Positions 33,007 to 42,691 of a stretch of DNA of 64,000 nucleotides are shown in pieces. The position numbers and the translations under genes are program-made. The number at the start of each line of letters is the position of its first letter. Within the stretch, counting starts at the first letter, position 1. Under the pieces are notes generated by a model that saw only the letters and a program-made list of their open reading frames with translations, did not search any database and was not told where the DNA came from. Source of the stretch: Bacteroidales bacterium (lineage in GTDB: Bacteria; Bacteroidota; Bacteroidia; Bacteroidales; Marinilabiliaceae); contig QKJP01000049.1 of assembly GCA_003249255.1 (NCBI GenBank), positions 186,001 through 250,000 of the forward strand. Reading direction: 5' to 3'.

Positions 33007-33049
33007 ATTTAAAATCTGTTAATCCTTAGCACATCCACCAAATATTTAC

Positions 33050-33057
33050 TACCTTTG
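33050..33057 (+). promoter_or_regulatory. carA promoter -7 element TACCTTTG
   Basis: TACCTTTG matches TAnnTTTG. The -33 match is weak (TTAG at 33025-33028, 21 bp upstream). Transcription would start near 33062-33066 and leave a leader of about 90 nt before the carA ATG. Confidence 0.5.
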
Positions 33058-33066
33058 TGCCGCATA

Positions 33067-33120
33067 ATGAAAAGTTGTATGCATGCATTTATTCCTAACC
33101 AAGAATAAATGCATTTTTTC
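33067..33120 (+). promoter_or_regulatory. carA leader: 13-codon ORF and terminator-like hairpin (possible attenuator)
   Basis: ATGCATTTATTC (33083-33094) and GAATAAATGCAT (33103-33114) are perfect 12-bp arms around an 8-base loop, followed by six T residues, as in an intrinsic terminator. An ORF at 33067-33108 (MKSCMHAFIPNQE) starts just after the predicted transcription start and ends inside the right arm, so a translating ribosome would open the stem. It has no arginine codons, so any control would not follow classic attenuation. The stem is AT-rich and a protein operator is the alternative. Confidence 0.45.
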
Positions 33121-33156
33121 TGTAAAATTGAATGTAAAGGGTTAATCATCAAAGGT

Positions 33157-34233
33157 ATGCCTGAATTAAAGAAGATTAAATTAGTATTGGAAGACGGCAC
33201 AGTCTTCGAAGGAAAGTCATTTGGCTGTTATAAATCAATGGCTGGTGAGGTAGTTTTTAATACTGCTATGACCGGATATCCAGAAAGTTTAACCGACCCA
33301 TCGTACGAAGGTCAAATTCTTGTTTCAACTTTCCCACTTATCGGAAACTATGGTGTTCCTGGCAATGAAGAAGAGAATGGTATTCCTTTATTTCACGAAT
33401 CCGACCGCATTCATATTTCAGGATTAATCGTTTCAGATTATTCATTTGAGTACAGTCACTGGAACGCCACAGAGAGTTTAAGTGCTTGGTTAGATCGATC
33501 AGGTGTTCCGGGTATCTTCGGAATTGATACGCGTGAATTAACCAAAGTTCTTCGTGAGAAAGGTGCTATGTTGGGAAAAATTGAAGTAGAAGGGGAACCA
33601 ATCAATTTCGAAGATCCAAACAAAGAAAATTTAGTAGCGCGTGTAAGCACTACAGAGAAGAAAACTTATGGTAACGGCAAACACAAAATTACTTTGGTTG
33701 ATACCGGTGCAAAATACAATATTCTTCGTAGTTTACTTAAAAGAGATACAACTGTAACTGTAGTGCCTTGGGATTATGATTTTACTCAAGAAGCTTACGA
33801 TGGAGTTATGTTATCAAATGGTCCGGGTAATCCTGAGATGGCTACAAAAACAGTAGATAACATTAAAAAGGCCATTGAAATTGGGAAGCCAATTTTTGGG
33901 ATCTGTTTAGGGAATCAATTATTAGCAATTGCAGCAGGTGCATCCACTTATAAATTAAAATATGGTCATCGTGCCCACAACCACCCTGTAATTAAAGTAG
34001 GTACTGATACGTGTTACATTACGAGTCAGAATCATGGTTATGCCATTGATGGTAATACCATGCCTAGTGATTGGGAAGTTGCGTATACCAATATCAATGA
34101 TAAATCTGTAGAGGGAGTAAGGCATAAATCTAAACCTTTCTTCTCAACTCAGTTCCACCCTGAAGCAAAAGGAGGTCCAACCGATACTGAGTTCTTGTTT
34201 GATGAATTTATTAGTCTTATTGATAAGAACTAA
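33157..34233 (+). CDS. carA: Carbamoyl-phosphate synthase small subunit (glutaminase)
   Basis: Hydrolyses glutamine and channels ammonia to CarB. The N-terminal CarA domain has LVLEDGTVFEGKSFG and EVVFNTAMTGYPESLTDPSY; the class I amidotransferase domain has the nucleophile elbow GICLGNQLLAIAAG and the His-Glu pair in QFHPEAKGGP. From ATG 33157 the protein has 358 residues, normal for CarA; the open frame reaches 16 codons further up but those residues do not fit the family. It is not next to carB, which lies about 32 kb away. A possible regulatory leader hairpin precedes it and a good terminator follows. Confidence 0.96.
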   Translation: MPELKKIKLVLEDGTVFEGKSFGCYKSMAGEVVFNTAMTGYPESLTDPSYEGQILVSTFPLIGNYGVPGNEEENGIPLFHESDRIHISGLIVSDYSFEYSHWNATESLSAWLDRSGVPGIFGIDTRELTKVLREKGAMLGKIEVEGEPINFEDPNKENLVARVSTTEKKTYGNGKHKITLVDTGAKYNILRSLLKRDTTVTVVPWDYDFTQEAYDGVMLSNGPGNPEMATKTVDNIKKAIEIGKPIFGICLGNQLLAIAAGASTYKLKYGHRAHNHPVIKVGTDTCYITSQNHGYAIDGNTMPSDWEVAYTNINDKSVEGVRHKSKPFFSTQFHPEAKGGPTDTEFLFDEFISLIDKN

Positions 34234-34256
34234 GATCTTCTGAGCTAAAAATATTT

Positions 34257-34290
34257 AAGGAGTTTCAATGAGAATTGAGCTCCTTTTTTT
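34257..34290 (+). terminator. Intrinsic terminator after carA
   Basis: AAGGAGTTTCAAT and ATTGAGCTCCTT pair around a short loop (with one T-G contact) and run into seven T residues. Confidence 0.8.
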
Positions 34291-34377
34291 GTTTTCGTAA
34301 TAAGTTTTGAAGATTTTTATGGCAGATACAAAATACTTTACCCCAAGTATTCGTTTATGAGTATAATAAATAACAAT

Positions 34378-34962
34378 ATGGATTTAGTTTTTGCTACAAA
34401 TAATTTAAATAAACTTCAGGAACTCCAAAGTCTCCTAAACAATTCTATTAATCTCAAGAGCTTACAAGATATAGCTTGCCAAGAAGATATTCCGGAAACG
34501 GGAAGTACTCTCGAGGCAAATGCTTCACAAAAAGCAAAATTTATATACGAAAAGTATGGGGTAAATTGTTTTGCCGATGATACTGGATTAGAGGTTGAAG
34601 CATTAAATGATGAACCTGGAGTTTATTCTGCCCGTTATGCCGGTGAAGAAAAAAACGCTGAAAAAAATATGCTTAAAGTACTAGAGAAACTTTCCGGTAT
34701 CGAAAATCGTAAAGCTAAATTTAGAACTGTTATTTCACTCATCCTTGATGGTAAAGAGCAAAGGTTTGAGGGCCAGGTGGATGGCGTTATTCTTTTTGAA
34801 AAACGAGGGAATGAAGGTTTTGGATATGATCCTATTTTTATGCCCGATGGTTTTGAAGTGTCATTTGCAGAAATGTCTATCGAGGAAAAAAATAAAATTA
34901 GTCATCGTGGTCGAGCTACACAAAAGTTAATATCATATTTAAAAGAATTAAGTCATGAATAA
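34378..34962 (+). CDS. rdgB: Non-canonical purine NTP pyrophosphatase (XTP/dITP diphosphatase)
   Basis: Removes XTP, ITP and dITP from the nucleotide pool, so keeping deaminated bases out of DNA and RNA. The Ham1/RdgB fold shows the substrate loop [12 protein letters not shown] at the start, FADDTGLEV with the metal-binding acidic residues, and GFGYDPIF. I start at ATG 34378 (MDLVFATNN), 7 codons inside the longest frame, because the fold begins there; about 194 residues. The stop overlaps the porZ start by 8 bp, so the two are translationally coupled. Confidence 0.95.
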   Translation: MDLVFATNNLNKLQELQSLLNNSINLKSLQDIACQEDIPETGSTLEANASQKAKFIYEKYGVNCFADDTGLEVEALNDEPGVYSARYAGEEKNAEKNMLKVLEKLSGIENRKAKFRTVISLILDGKEQRFEGQVDGVILFEKRGNEGFGYDPIFMPDGFEVSFAEMSIEEKNKISHRGRATQKLISYLKELSHE

Positions 34963-37348
34963 ACTATATATACTTTTAATTTCATTAGTAGTTTCCAATA
35001 TATCTTTTGCAAAAGATTATAGTGATAAATGGACTGATCATTTTTCCTATCGAGGATGTCAGTTTGTGGGTGAAACTGAAAATTTTGTTGCTGTAGCCAA
35101 TGACGTTGCAATTGTCATCTGGGACAAGAAAAATGATGAGTATACCAAGTTCTCAAAAGCAAATGGTTTAAGTGATATTGGTATTAGTGCTTTAACCGGT
35201 TTGTCGGATGATCAATTTATTATTGGGTATAAAAATGGGAATATCGATATAATTAAAGATGGAAAGGTGAGCAATCTTCCTGAAATAATGAACAAAGGAG
35301 ACTTTGGAAGTAAAGCTATTAATCACTTTTATGTTCACGATAATCTAATCTATTTAAGCTTAAACTTTGGAATTCAGGTTTTGGATTTTTCAAAACAAGA
35401 GTTTAAAGACACTTTTTATCCTACTGAGAACAATACCATTGTTTATGAACTATGTATAATTGGAAATCAAATATTTGCCTCGACCAAAGAGGGATTATTA
35501 GTAAGTACTCTTGATAATCCTCAGATTTCAATCGAAAGTGGGTGGAATTTGATTTCCGGAAATATGGATGAGGTTATTTCTATTACAGAATTTAAAGATA
35601 AACTTCTTGCTGCTTATGTTTTTAATGAGAATGCAACTGATTCTGTAGCGATTTCTCAATTTAACCAGAGTGAAAATGATTGGGCTCCTATTGATACAGT
35701 TATTCGCCTCAAAAAAATGGTTTCAAGTGGAAGTGAGTTGTATGTTTTGACTAATAATTCAGTTCTTGGGTTTAATGAGCAATGGGAGCTTGTAATAAAT
35801 GAATCTCAGTATAATATAGATGGAAACAAATTTAATATTACTCCCAAAAACCTAGCGTTTTCTCAAACAGAGGAACAAGTTTTTTATCTAGCCGATTATA
35901 ATTATGGTTTCGGAATGCTTAGTTCCATTGACGACTTTATATATTGGCCAAGTGGACCATATTCTAATACATGTTTTAAGCTTATGGGAACGGCAAATGG
36001 AATATATTCCATTGAGGGAGGGAGAGATAATACTTATAATAATCTGCATAAAAATTTTGGATTCTCTTATTATGATAGAGCTAATTGGAATTTCAATTTT
36101 TCTAGAGGTGGAGATGGTACATGGAAAGATGCTGTTGATATTTGTATAGATAAAAAGGAGCCAGATAATATTTATATTGGAGCCTGGAATCCAGGTGCTT
36201 TTTTGATTAATGAAACATCTATAGTTACCAATTATGATGAAACAAATAGTGGTTTACAGGGAGATAAAAATTATAATACGATTGTTAGAATTGGCGGATT
36301 AGATAGTGATCGTGATGGAAATATTTGGTTTTGTAATTCAGGAGCAGCAAATGGCATTGTTGTGAAATCTCCGGCAGATGATTGGTATCAGTTTAATTAT
36401 CAGGTGCTTTCTTACATTCATAGTGCTACAGAGCTCTTGGTTGCAAATGGAGGTCTTGTATTTGTAGTACTTTCTCGCATGGACAAAGTTGGAAAAGAGG
36501 GATTAGTCGTAATTAACACAAACGCTACACCTTACGATCAATCAGATGATCACTATAGATCACGTGTTTCCCCTGCGAGTGATAATGATCAAAGAAATGC
36601 TGGATATTTAGAACTTTGGAACGAAAGTGGCGATATTCATTCCAACCATATTACAGTTTTAGCCGAAGATAAAAATGGACATATTTGGGTAGGTACAGAT
36701 AAAGGGCTGGTTGTATATTATCAACCTAATAAAATCTTTACAGAAGAAAAACCTTTGGCAAAAAGAATTATGATTCCACGAGAAGGGCAATTATCTGATG
36801 ATGGAAAACAAATTGTTGACCCTCTTCTAGAAAATGAAACGATTACAAGTATTTGTGTTGATGGTGCTAACCGAAAGTGGATAGGTACAGAGAGTTCCGG
36901 AGCTTATTTGGTTTCTGAAGATGGCTTAAAAACCTACTTACATTTTGATGAAGCGAATAGTCCTTTACCATCTAACACGGTTAATACCATTGCAGTAGAT
37001 CCTGTAACCGGAGAAGTGTTCTTTGGAACTCCTTTTGGAATCTCTTCTTATAAAGGTGATGCCACCGAAGGTGTTGATGAGATCAGTGAGATTCATGCCT
37101 TTCCCAATCCGGTCAGAGAGTCATATAATGGACCTATTACCATTACAGGTTTAAGTATCAATAGTAATGTTAAAATTACTACTGTAAGTGGTAAGTTAGT
37201 CCATGAGTCTAAATCATTAGGAGGTATAGCTCAATGGGATGGTCGAAATCTATGGGGTGAACGGGTGAAGTCTGGTGTATATATTGTTTATGCTGTTTCA
37301 GAAGATGGAAGTCGTTATCAAACAACAAAAATCCTAATTGTTAGATAA
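34955..37348 (+). CDS. porZ: PorZ-like T9SS attachment-complex protein
   Basis: A 797-residue surface protein of the type IX attachment machinery. After the signal peptide ([14 protein letters not shown]) it has the PorZ start [15 protein letters not shown] and [20 protein letters not shown], then two seven-bladed propeller regions with two-component-regulator-like blades ([38 protein letters not shown]). The C-terminal 80 residues are a type [21 protein letters not shown] and [13 protein letters not shown]. In Porphyromonas gingivalis PorZ works with PorU, PorV and PorQ and handles A-LPS for cargo anchoring. It overlaps rdgB and is followed by a strong terminator. Other Bacteroidota two-propeller CTD proteins are the alternative. 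Confidence 0.85.
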   Translation: MNKLYILLISLVVSNISFAKDYSDKWTDHFSYRGCQFVGETENFVAVANDVAIVIWDKKNDEYTKFSKANGLSDIGISALTGLSDDQFIIGYKNGNIDIIKDGKVSNLPEIMNKGDFGSKAINHFYVHDNLIYLSLNFGIQVLDFSKQEFKDTFYPTENNTIVYELCIIGNQIFASTKEGLLVSTLDNPQISIESGWNLISGNMDEVISITEFKDKLLAAYVFNENATDSVAISQFNQSENDWAPIDTVIRLKKMVSSGSELYVLTNNSVLGFNEQWELVINESQYNIDGNKFNITPKNLAFSQTEEQVFYLADYNYGFGMLSSIDDFIYWPSGPYSNTCFKLMGTANGIYSIEGGRDNTYNNLHKNFGFSYYDRANWNFNFSRGGDGTWKDAVDICIDKKEPDNIYIGAWNPGAFLINETSIVTNYDETNSGLQGDKNYNTIVRIGGLDSDRDGNIWFCNSGAANGIVVKSPADDWYQFNYQVLSYIHSATELLVANGGLVFVVLSRMDKVGKEGLVVINTNATPYDQSDDHYRSRVSPASDNDQRNAGYLELWNESGDIHSNHITVLAEDKNGHIWVGTDKGLVVYYQPNKIFTEEKPLAKRIMIPREGQLSDDGKQIVDPLLENETITSICVDGANRKWIGTESSGAYLVSEDGLKTYLHFDEANSPLPSNTVNTIAVDPVTGEVFFGTPFGISSYKGDATEGVDEISEIHAFPNPVRESYNGPITITGLSINSNVKITTVSGKLVHESKSLGGIAQWDGRNLWGERVKSGVYIVYAVSEDGSRYQTTKILIVR

Positions 37349-37374
37349 AGATTTTTAGAATAATAATATTGATG

Positions 37375-37407
37375 AAAGAGGGAATAATGATTCCCTCTTT
37401 TTTTTTG
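37375..37407 (+). terminator. Intrinsic terminator after porZ
   Basis: AAAGAGGGAAT-aatg-ATTCCCTCTTT is a perfect 11-bp stem followed by more T residues (nine in total). Confidence 0.9.
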
Positions 37408-37444
37408 ATATATTATCTTTACGCTATCAATTAATTTTCGTGCA

Positions 37445-40183
37445 ATGAAAAAAGGATGGTTAATAAGTTCAATGATACTTACGATAGTTGTTTTAATCGT
37501 TACGTTGTTCTTCATATTTAGAGTAAAGTCATATAAACATAATGAACCAATTAAAGCGATTCCCAATTCAGCTTCGGTTATTATAAAAGTTAATAAGATT
37601 AATGGTTTGAAAGATCTTGTTACCAATGATATTGATTTTAAAGAAGAGTTATTGCAATCCAATATTTTGTCTCCATTTTTTGAAGATTTGAGTTATGTAG
37701 ATTCTATATTCTCAAATGAATCAGGACTAAATAATTTAGGCAATCAAAGTTTGTATATTTCACTTCATGGCATTGGAAAAAACAATATTGAAGCTTTATA
37801 TCTCACCGAAGCAAAGAACAGACAGTTTGAAAACGTGTTTATTGATCACATAAAAAAACAATACAGTTTTTCTGAAAGGCCATATAATACCATTCCAATA
37901 TTTACGCTAAAAAAAGGTGAAACTTCATTACCTTTTTACTTAATGGTATACAAAGGAATTATTGCAGGTAGTTGGTCCCATTTATTAGTCGAAGGAGCTA
38001 TTCGTCAAATTCAGTCCGAACATAAAATTTCTGATCTGGATGGATTTAAAGAAATAAGTAAAACTTCAGGGAGATCTTCCCAAGTTAATATCTTCATTAA
38101 CTTTTCAGCATTGAAAAATGTGTTGAAGAAGTTTGTTTCTGATTCCTATAAAAAAGACATTGCTCTTATTGATAAGCAATCTGATTGGGGAGAGTTAGAT
38201 CTGGATATAAAATCAAATGCTCTTTTATTAAATGGTTTTTTTAGTAAAAACATGGATGGTGTTTTAAGTCATCTTTTTTCCAATAATCAACCTCAATCCA
38301 GTTCTGTTGAAGAGTTTTTACCCGCCAATACGAAAGCATTTTGTGCTTTTAATTTGAAAGATGGAGTAGATTTTAAAACTCGTATAAATAAGTATTTAAA
38401 TCATAATGGTTTAGATCAGGAGTATTATGGAAAACTAATCAATTTTAAAAAGAGAACAGGGGTAGATTTTGAAAATTTGTTTTTTCAAAATATTAAAGGA
38501 GAACTTGCTTTAGCATATACCGATTTAGATGAATTAAATAAAAAGCAAAATGGTCTTTTAATTTGTCCGGTTAATAGTCAATCCGAAACAAAAAAAGCTT
38601 ATCTCAATGCATTAAAGGAAGCCTACAACGATGACATTGAGCCTGTAAGTATATATCAGGTTGATGAAGATTTTAGTTATTCTATTTATAAGGGTTTGCC
38701 GGATGATATTTTAAAGCAGTTATTGTCACCTTTATTAGCTCATGTTCCGCAGGAGTATTTTGTAATTTTTGACAATAATATTGTGTTTGCTAATTCTTTA
38801 GCTCAATTAAAAAGTTTTATCTATTCTAATATTCTCAATAAAACTTTACAAAATAAAAAGATATATAATCAGTTTCGGGAAAATTTTGCCTCCCGCGAAA
38901 ATCTGTTTGTTTTCTGTGAGTTAGGGTATCTTAAAGTAATCACTGATGATTTGTTCCAACCTTTTTTCAAAGATTTGTCTGATCAACAGCAGGAGAGTTT
39001 AGATCATTTTTATGCAATAGGAGCTCAATTCAGCGGAACCGGAGATATGGTTTATTCAACTGTTTATATGAATTACTTGCCACAACGAGAAAGTGAGCCT
39101 CATACAGTTTGGCAAAGTTTATTGGATACAACTGCCTTTATAAAACCTGTCTTAGTGACTAATCATTATACTCAGGAGAGAGAAGTTTTAATTCAAGATG
39201 CCAACCATAATTTGTATTTGTTAGGTAATAATGGACGTGTGTTATGGAAGAAGCCATTAAGTGGAAAAATATTAAGTGAAATTCATCAGATTGATTATTA
39301 TCGGAATAATAAATTTCAATTTTTATTTAATACCGCAGAACAAATTTTCATCCTGGATCGCAATGGGAATAATGTTACCAACTTTCCGGTTAAATTACCC
39401 TCGAAAGCCACCAATTCCATCTCTATGGTTGATTACGATAAGGATGGAAAGTTTAGAATTTTTGTAGCGTGTGAAAACAATAAAGTCTATTTGTATGATA
39501 AGGCAGGTAACCGTGTAACAGGATGGCAGTTTAAAAAATCCGAAGGGCGTGTATCATTACCTGTACAGCATTTTAGAAGTAATGATAACGATTACATTGT
39601 ATTTTCAGATGAAGTTAAGAGCTATATTTTAAACCGTAAAGGAAATGAACGTATTGAAATTAAAACGAGTTTTAAAAAGAATCCGACTAGTATTTTTTAT
39701 TTAGAAGGCAAGGATACATCCAATGAGTATTTGATAACAAGCTCTGTTGGCGGAGGGTTGGTGAAAATCGCATTAAAAGATGGTTCCGTTTCTGAAAAAG
39801 CTATCATTGAAGCAGATGGTGAATATGGCTTTAGTGCATTTAAATACCCAACTCAAAATGAGTTCCATTATATCATAACATTACCTCATGAGGTTAAGCT
39901 TTTTAATCATCAAATGAAGCTTATTTTTGAACGGGAATTTGATGATGAAATTCAATTATTAAGTGATGTTTATCAATTTTCAGCGAGCAATATTAAAATT
40001 GGAATTGTTGGTAAACAGAATAATCAGATTTTTCTTTTAAATACTGATGGTGAAGATTATAAAGGATTTCCTCTTCAAGGAAAAGATCGTTTTAGTATCG
40101 GCTTCTTAAAAAGTTCTTCATCACGTTTTAATTTGATTGTAGCCGGTATGAATAACTATTTATATAATTATCAAGTTAATTAA
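37445..40183 (+). CDS. DUF3352-like membrane-anchored protein with C-terminal propeller-like region
   Basis: A 912-residue protein of unknown role. The N-terminus is a single membrane anchor (ISSMILTIVVLIVTLFFIFR) without a cleavage site. Residues about 35-560 look like the DUF3352 family found in Bacteroidota, starting IPNSASVIIKVNKING. Residues about 575-912 carry blade-like repeats with the pattern VWILDRNGN or LYDKAGNRVTGW, for example NHNLYLLGNNGRVLWKKPL and FILDRNGNNVTNFPVKL, which suggests a PQQ-like or VCBS-like propeller. The bulk would lie in the periplasm. It follows porZ and precedes the sirtuin gene, both in the same direction but separated by a terminator and 78 bp. No catalytic motif is seen. 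Confidence 0.75.
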   Translation: MKKGWLISSMILTIVVLIVTLFFIFRVKSYKHNEPIKAIPNSASVIIKVNKINGLKDLVTNDIDFKEELLQSNILSPFFEDLSYVDSIFSNESGLNNLGNQSLYISLHGIGKNNIEALYLTEAKNRQFENVFIDHIKKQYSFSERPYNTIPIFTLKKGETSLPFYLMVYKGIIAGSWSHLLVEGAIRQIQSEHKISDLDGFKEISKTSGRSSQVNIFINFSALKNVLKKFVSDSYKKDIALIDKQSDWGELDLDIKSNALLLNGFFSKNMDGVLSHLFSNNQPQSSSVEEFLPANTKAFCAFNLKDGVDFKTRINKYLNHNGLDQEYYGKLINFKKRTGVDFENLFFQNIKGELALAYTDLDELNKKQNGLLICPVNSQSETKKAYLNALKEAYNDDIEPVSIYQVDEDFSYSIYKGLPDDILKQLLSPLLAHVPQEYFVIFDNNIVFANSLAQLKSFIYSNILNKTLQNKKIYNQFRENFASRENLFVFCELGYLKVITDDLFQPFFKDLSDQQQESLDHFYAIGAQFSGTGDMVYSTVYMNYLPQRESEPHTVWQSLLDTTAFIKPVLVTNHYTQEREVLIQDANHNLYLLGNNGRVLWKKPLSGKILSEIHQIDYYRNNKFQFLFNTAEQIFILDRNGNNVTNFPVKLPSKATNSISMVDYDKDGKFRIFVACENNKVYLYDKAGNRVTGWQFKKSEGRVSLPVQHFRSNDNDYIVFSDEVKSYILNRKGNERIEIKTSFKKNPTSIFYLEGKDTSNEYLITSSVGGGLVKIALKDGSVSEKAIIEADGEYGFSAFKYPTQNEFHYIITLPHEVKLFNHQMKLIFEREFDDEIQLLSDVYQFSASNIKIGIVGKQNNQIFLLNTDGEDYKGFPLQGKDRFSIGFLKSSSSRFNLIVAGMNNYLYNYQVN

Positions 40184-40261
40184 TAATGTAATTTGATCAG
40201 TGGAATGAAAGAAAATCTCTTTCAAGAGTTCTTTTTGATCATCCATAAATAAATTTGACAA

Positions 40262-40951
40262 ATGAGAAAAATTGTGGTTCTAACCGGTGCCGGAGTAAGT
40301 GCTGAAAGTGGTATAAAAACGTTTAGAGAAAGTGATGGTTTGTGGGAAAATCATGATGTTATGGAAGTATGTTCTCCACAAGGTTGGGAGGCTAATCCTC
40401 ATTTAGTTCTTGATTTTTATAATCAACGGCGTAAACAATTGTTAGAATGTCATCCAAATGATGCTCATATTTCTTTGGTCGAATTGGAACGTTATTTTGA
40501 TGTCCATATTGTTACCCAAAATGTCGATAATTTGCATGAACGCGCAGGTAGTTCCAAGGTACTGCATTTACATGGTGAATTAACAAAGGTGCGAAGCACT
40601 AAATATGATAACTTGGTTTACGAACTAGATGGTTGGGAATTAAAATGGGGGGACACCTGTGAGAAAGGTGCTCAGTTAAGGCCTCATATCGTTTGGTTTG
40701 GTGAGGCTGTACCTGCCATCGAAAATGCTGCTACAATTGTTTCACAAGCTGATATTTTAATAGTGATTGGAACTTCACTTAATGTTTATCCTGCCGCAGG
40801 ACTTTTAGGATATGCTCCTGTTGGTACTCCGGTTTATTTAATTGATCCGGGACAACCTGCATTTACCCCTGCAAAACACATTACCCATATTCAAGAGAAA
40901 GCCACGGTTGGGATGAAGCAATTGTTACCTTTATTGTTAGAAAATTCTTAA
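40262..40951 (+). CDS. cobB: Sir2-family NAD-dependent lysine deacylase, zinc site degenerate
   Basis: Removes acyl groups from lysine using NAD. The 229 residues show GAGVSAESGIKTFR (NAD loop), TQNVDNLHERAG, the catalytic H104 in HLHGEL, PHIVWFGE and GTSLNVYPAAG. Tyr53 and Arg56 in FYNQRRKQL match the Tyr/Arg pair that lets E. coli CobB and human SIRT5 accept succinyl-lysine, so desuccinylase activity is plausible. The usual four zinc cysteines are missing: only C133 remains between residues 110 and 140. The next gene, an outer-membrane barrel, starts 3 bp after the stop. Confidence 0.93.
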   Translation: MRKIVVLTGAGVSAESGIKTFRESDGLWENHDVMEVCSPQGWEANPHLVLDFYNQRRKQLLECHPNDAHISLVELERYFDVHIVTQNVDNLHERAGSSKVLHLHGELTKVRSTKYDNLVYELDGWELKWGDTCEKGAQLRPHIVWFGEAVPAIENAATIVSQADILIVIGTSLNVYPAAGLLGYAPVGTPVYLIDPGQPAFTPAKHITHIQEKATVGMKQLLPLLLENS

Positions 40952-40954
40952 AAA

Positions 40955-41605
40955 ATGAAATATCTATTAGTTATAGCAATAGTTATTATTCTTGGTGAAT
41001 TCAACTTAAACGCTCAAGATTTTGTTGCAGGACCATTATTAGGCGGTTCTTTTTCTCAAATTGATGGTGACAATTTTGGTGGGTATAATAAACCGGGATT
41101 CAATATTGGGGGATTTGTACTTCGTAGTTTAGGCAAGGATTGGGATATTCAAGGTGAAATAAGCTTTGTTCAAAAAGGTGCCCGGCAAACTCCAGATGTT
41201 GAAGAAGGAGTTTATGATGATTACTTAGCCTCTTTGGGATACATTCAGTTTCCATTATTGGTGAAGTATAATGTTAAAAAAATCTCTTTTGAAGCCGGAT
41301 TGTCCATAGCGTCCTTACTTTCTTTTTATGAAGAATGGGATGGTGTTGAAGTGTCAGAGGAACAAAGAGTAAGTTTTCAAAATATAGAATGGAGTACTTT
41401 ATTTGGTGTTAATTATCATATTAATAATCGAATTTGGATTAATTTGAGAAATACTTATTCTATTAATCGCATACGAATTCCATACAATGGAGAAATTGAA
41501 ATTTACGAACCGACCCGTCATTGGTTAAGTCGTAAGATAGGGCAGTATAACAATAACTTGATTATTTCGTTATATTTTGCTCTTAATACCCCACTAAAAC
41601 GATAG
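40955..41605 (+). CDS. PorT-like outer-membrane beta-barrel protein
   Basis: A small barrel of 216 residues with signal peptide (LLVIAIVIILGEFNLNAQ). The body follows the pattern of the PorT / OMP_b-brl_2 family: AGPLLGGSFSQIDGDNFGGY, GGFVLRSLGKDWDIQGEISF, IQFPLLVKYNV, and an aromatic-rich final strand before the end (LIISLYFAL). Family members include the T9SS protein PorT but also many unassigned barrels, so a secretion role is not certain. It is coupled to the sirtuin gene by a 3-bp gap and is convergent with comF, 6 bp away. Confidence 0.8.
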   Translation: MKYLLVIAIVIILGEFNLNAQDFVAGPLLGGSFSQIDGDNFGGYNKPGFNIGGFVLRSLGKDWDIQGEISFVQKGARQTPDVEEGVYDDYLASLGYIQFPLLVKYNVKKISFEAGLSIASLLSFYEEWDGVEVSEEQRVSFQNIEWSTLFGVNYHINNRIWINLRNTYSINRIRIPYNGEIEIYEPTRHWLSRKIGQYNNNLIISLYFALNTPLKR

Positions 41606-41611
41606 TCTCTT

Positions 41612-42325
41612 TTAGTGTGAAGCCAAACCAATTGTAAGAATGCTTATTTTGGTCTCCGGTATTGTCGATAATGCTTTCGCGCACGATTCTATTGTTGCAC
41701 CTGTGGTAAGTACATCATCGATAAGCAGAATGCTTTTGCCGGCCAGGGAAAAATTATTTCGGACATCAAAAATTTCTTCTACATTTTTCCATCGCTCATA
41801 CCTGTTTTTATGTGTTTGGGTTTTGGTATTATGTTTTCGGTAAAGTATACCTTCATTTATTGGTATGGGAAGTATCTCATGAATTCCTTTTGCAATTACC
41901 ATACTCTGATTATACCCGCGCTTTAAAAATTTCTTGTAATGAAGTGGCACCGGAATTAGGAAATCAAAACTCCTTAAATCTTCTTGTTTTAGAATCTGTC
42001 CTGCTTTTCGTCCCAGTTCTAGTCCAATTTCTTTATTCCCTCTGTATTTTAATTCATAAAGTAATTCTTGAAGAGCCTCTTCTTTTTTTAAGTAATAGAT
42101 TGGAATCACGTTTTCTAGATTTATTCGCCCCCAAAATAGTTGAGAAGCTAAGTTGTCTTTCGGATTTTTTACGAAGTTAGTTTTGGGTAGTTTATGGCAG
42201 CATGGATTACAAATCTCGATTTCGTTTTTTAACAGATGTCGATTGCAAACAAGACATAACCTCGGGAAAATAAGTTCCAAAAAGGCGGAAAGATATTGTT
42301 TAAATGTTCGTAACAGTTGAGTCAT
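41612..42325 (-). CDS. comF: ComF-family phosphoribosyltransferase-like protein
   Basis: ComF proteins help natural DNA uptake in several bacteria by an unknown reaction. The N-terminus has a zinc finger, CLVCNRHLL then CNPCC; the C-terminal domain is a type I phosphoribosyltransferase fold with the PRPP loop ILLIDDVLTTGAT near residue 200. I start at ATG 42325 (MTQLLRTFKQYL), as the 19 codons upstream in the same frame do not resemble the family; about 237 residues. It is convergent with the PorT-like gene. Confidence 0.88.
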   Translation of the reverse strand: MTQLLRTFKQYLSAFLELIFPRLCLVCNRHLLKNEIEICNPCCHKLPKTNFVKNPKDNLASQLFWGRINLENVIPIYYLKKEEALQELLYELKYRGNKEIGLELGRKAGQILKQEDLRSFDFLIPVPLHYKKFLKRGYNQSMVIAKGIHEILPIPINEGILYRKHNTKTQTHKNRYERWKNVEEIFDVRNNFSLAGKSILLIDDVLTTGATIESCAKALSTIPETKISILTIGLASH

Positions 42326-42691
42326 GTTAATGGTACTTGCTTTTAAGTAGGTTCGAAATGATTGCGAATATATCTTTATCATTTTTGAAACTTAGAAATA
42401 AATATAATGGTAGTATATGATGAAAAAATTACAAATAAGATAGCTTGAAAAAATGAAATGTAAAACACTAAATGTTCTATTTGAATGGCCTATGACAATA
42501 GTTTATTAATGTCGATATTTAGAAAATCCCTAATCTGAGTTTAATTGTAAATCAGTCCTAATTCCTTGATTTATTTGTCTGCTTAACAATTTATTAACAC
42601 ATCCGTAAATTCAAGTTAATCTATTTGCTTGAAGGGCAAAGTATATTTGTATTGTGAATTAGTCATTAAAGAATTAGAAAATATAATTGTC
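42326..42691. other. Region upstream of comF and the CarboxypepD_reg gene
   Basis: This 366-bp gap between divergent genes is AT-rich. A -7 element TATATTTG lies at 42642-42649, about 43 bp before the ATG at 42692, without a clear -33 partner. No RNA gene or strong hairpin was seen. Confidence 0.4.

Noticed and set aside
37318-37662. 114-codon minus-strand frame over the porZ end and the next gene's start
   Set aside because: It spans a clear plus-strand terminator and two real genes; it has no signal or domain.
41812-42180. 122-codon plus-strand frame antisense to comF
   Set aside because: The comF frame has the PRPP loop and zinc cysteines; the opposite frame has no domain and is rich in Leu/Phe as expected of a shadow.
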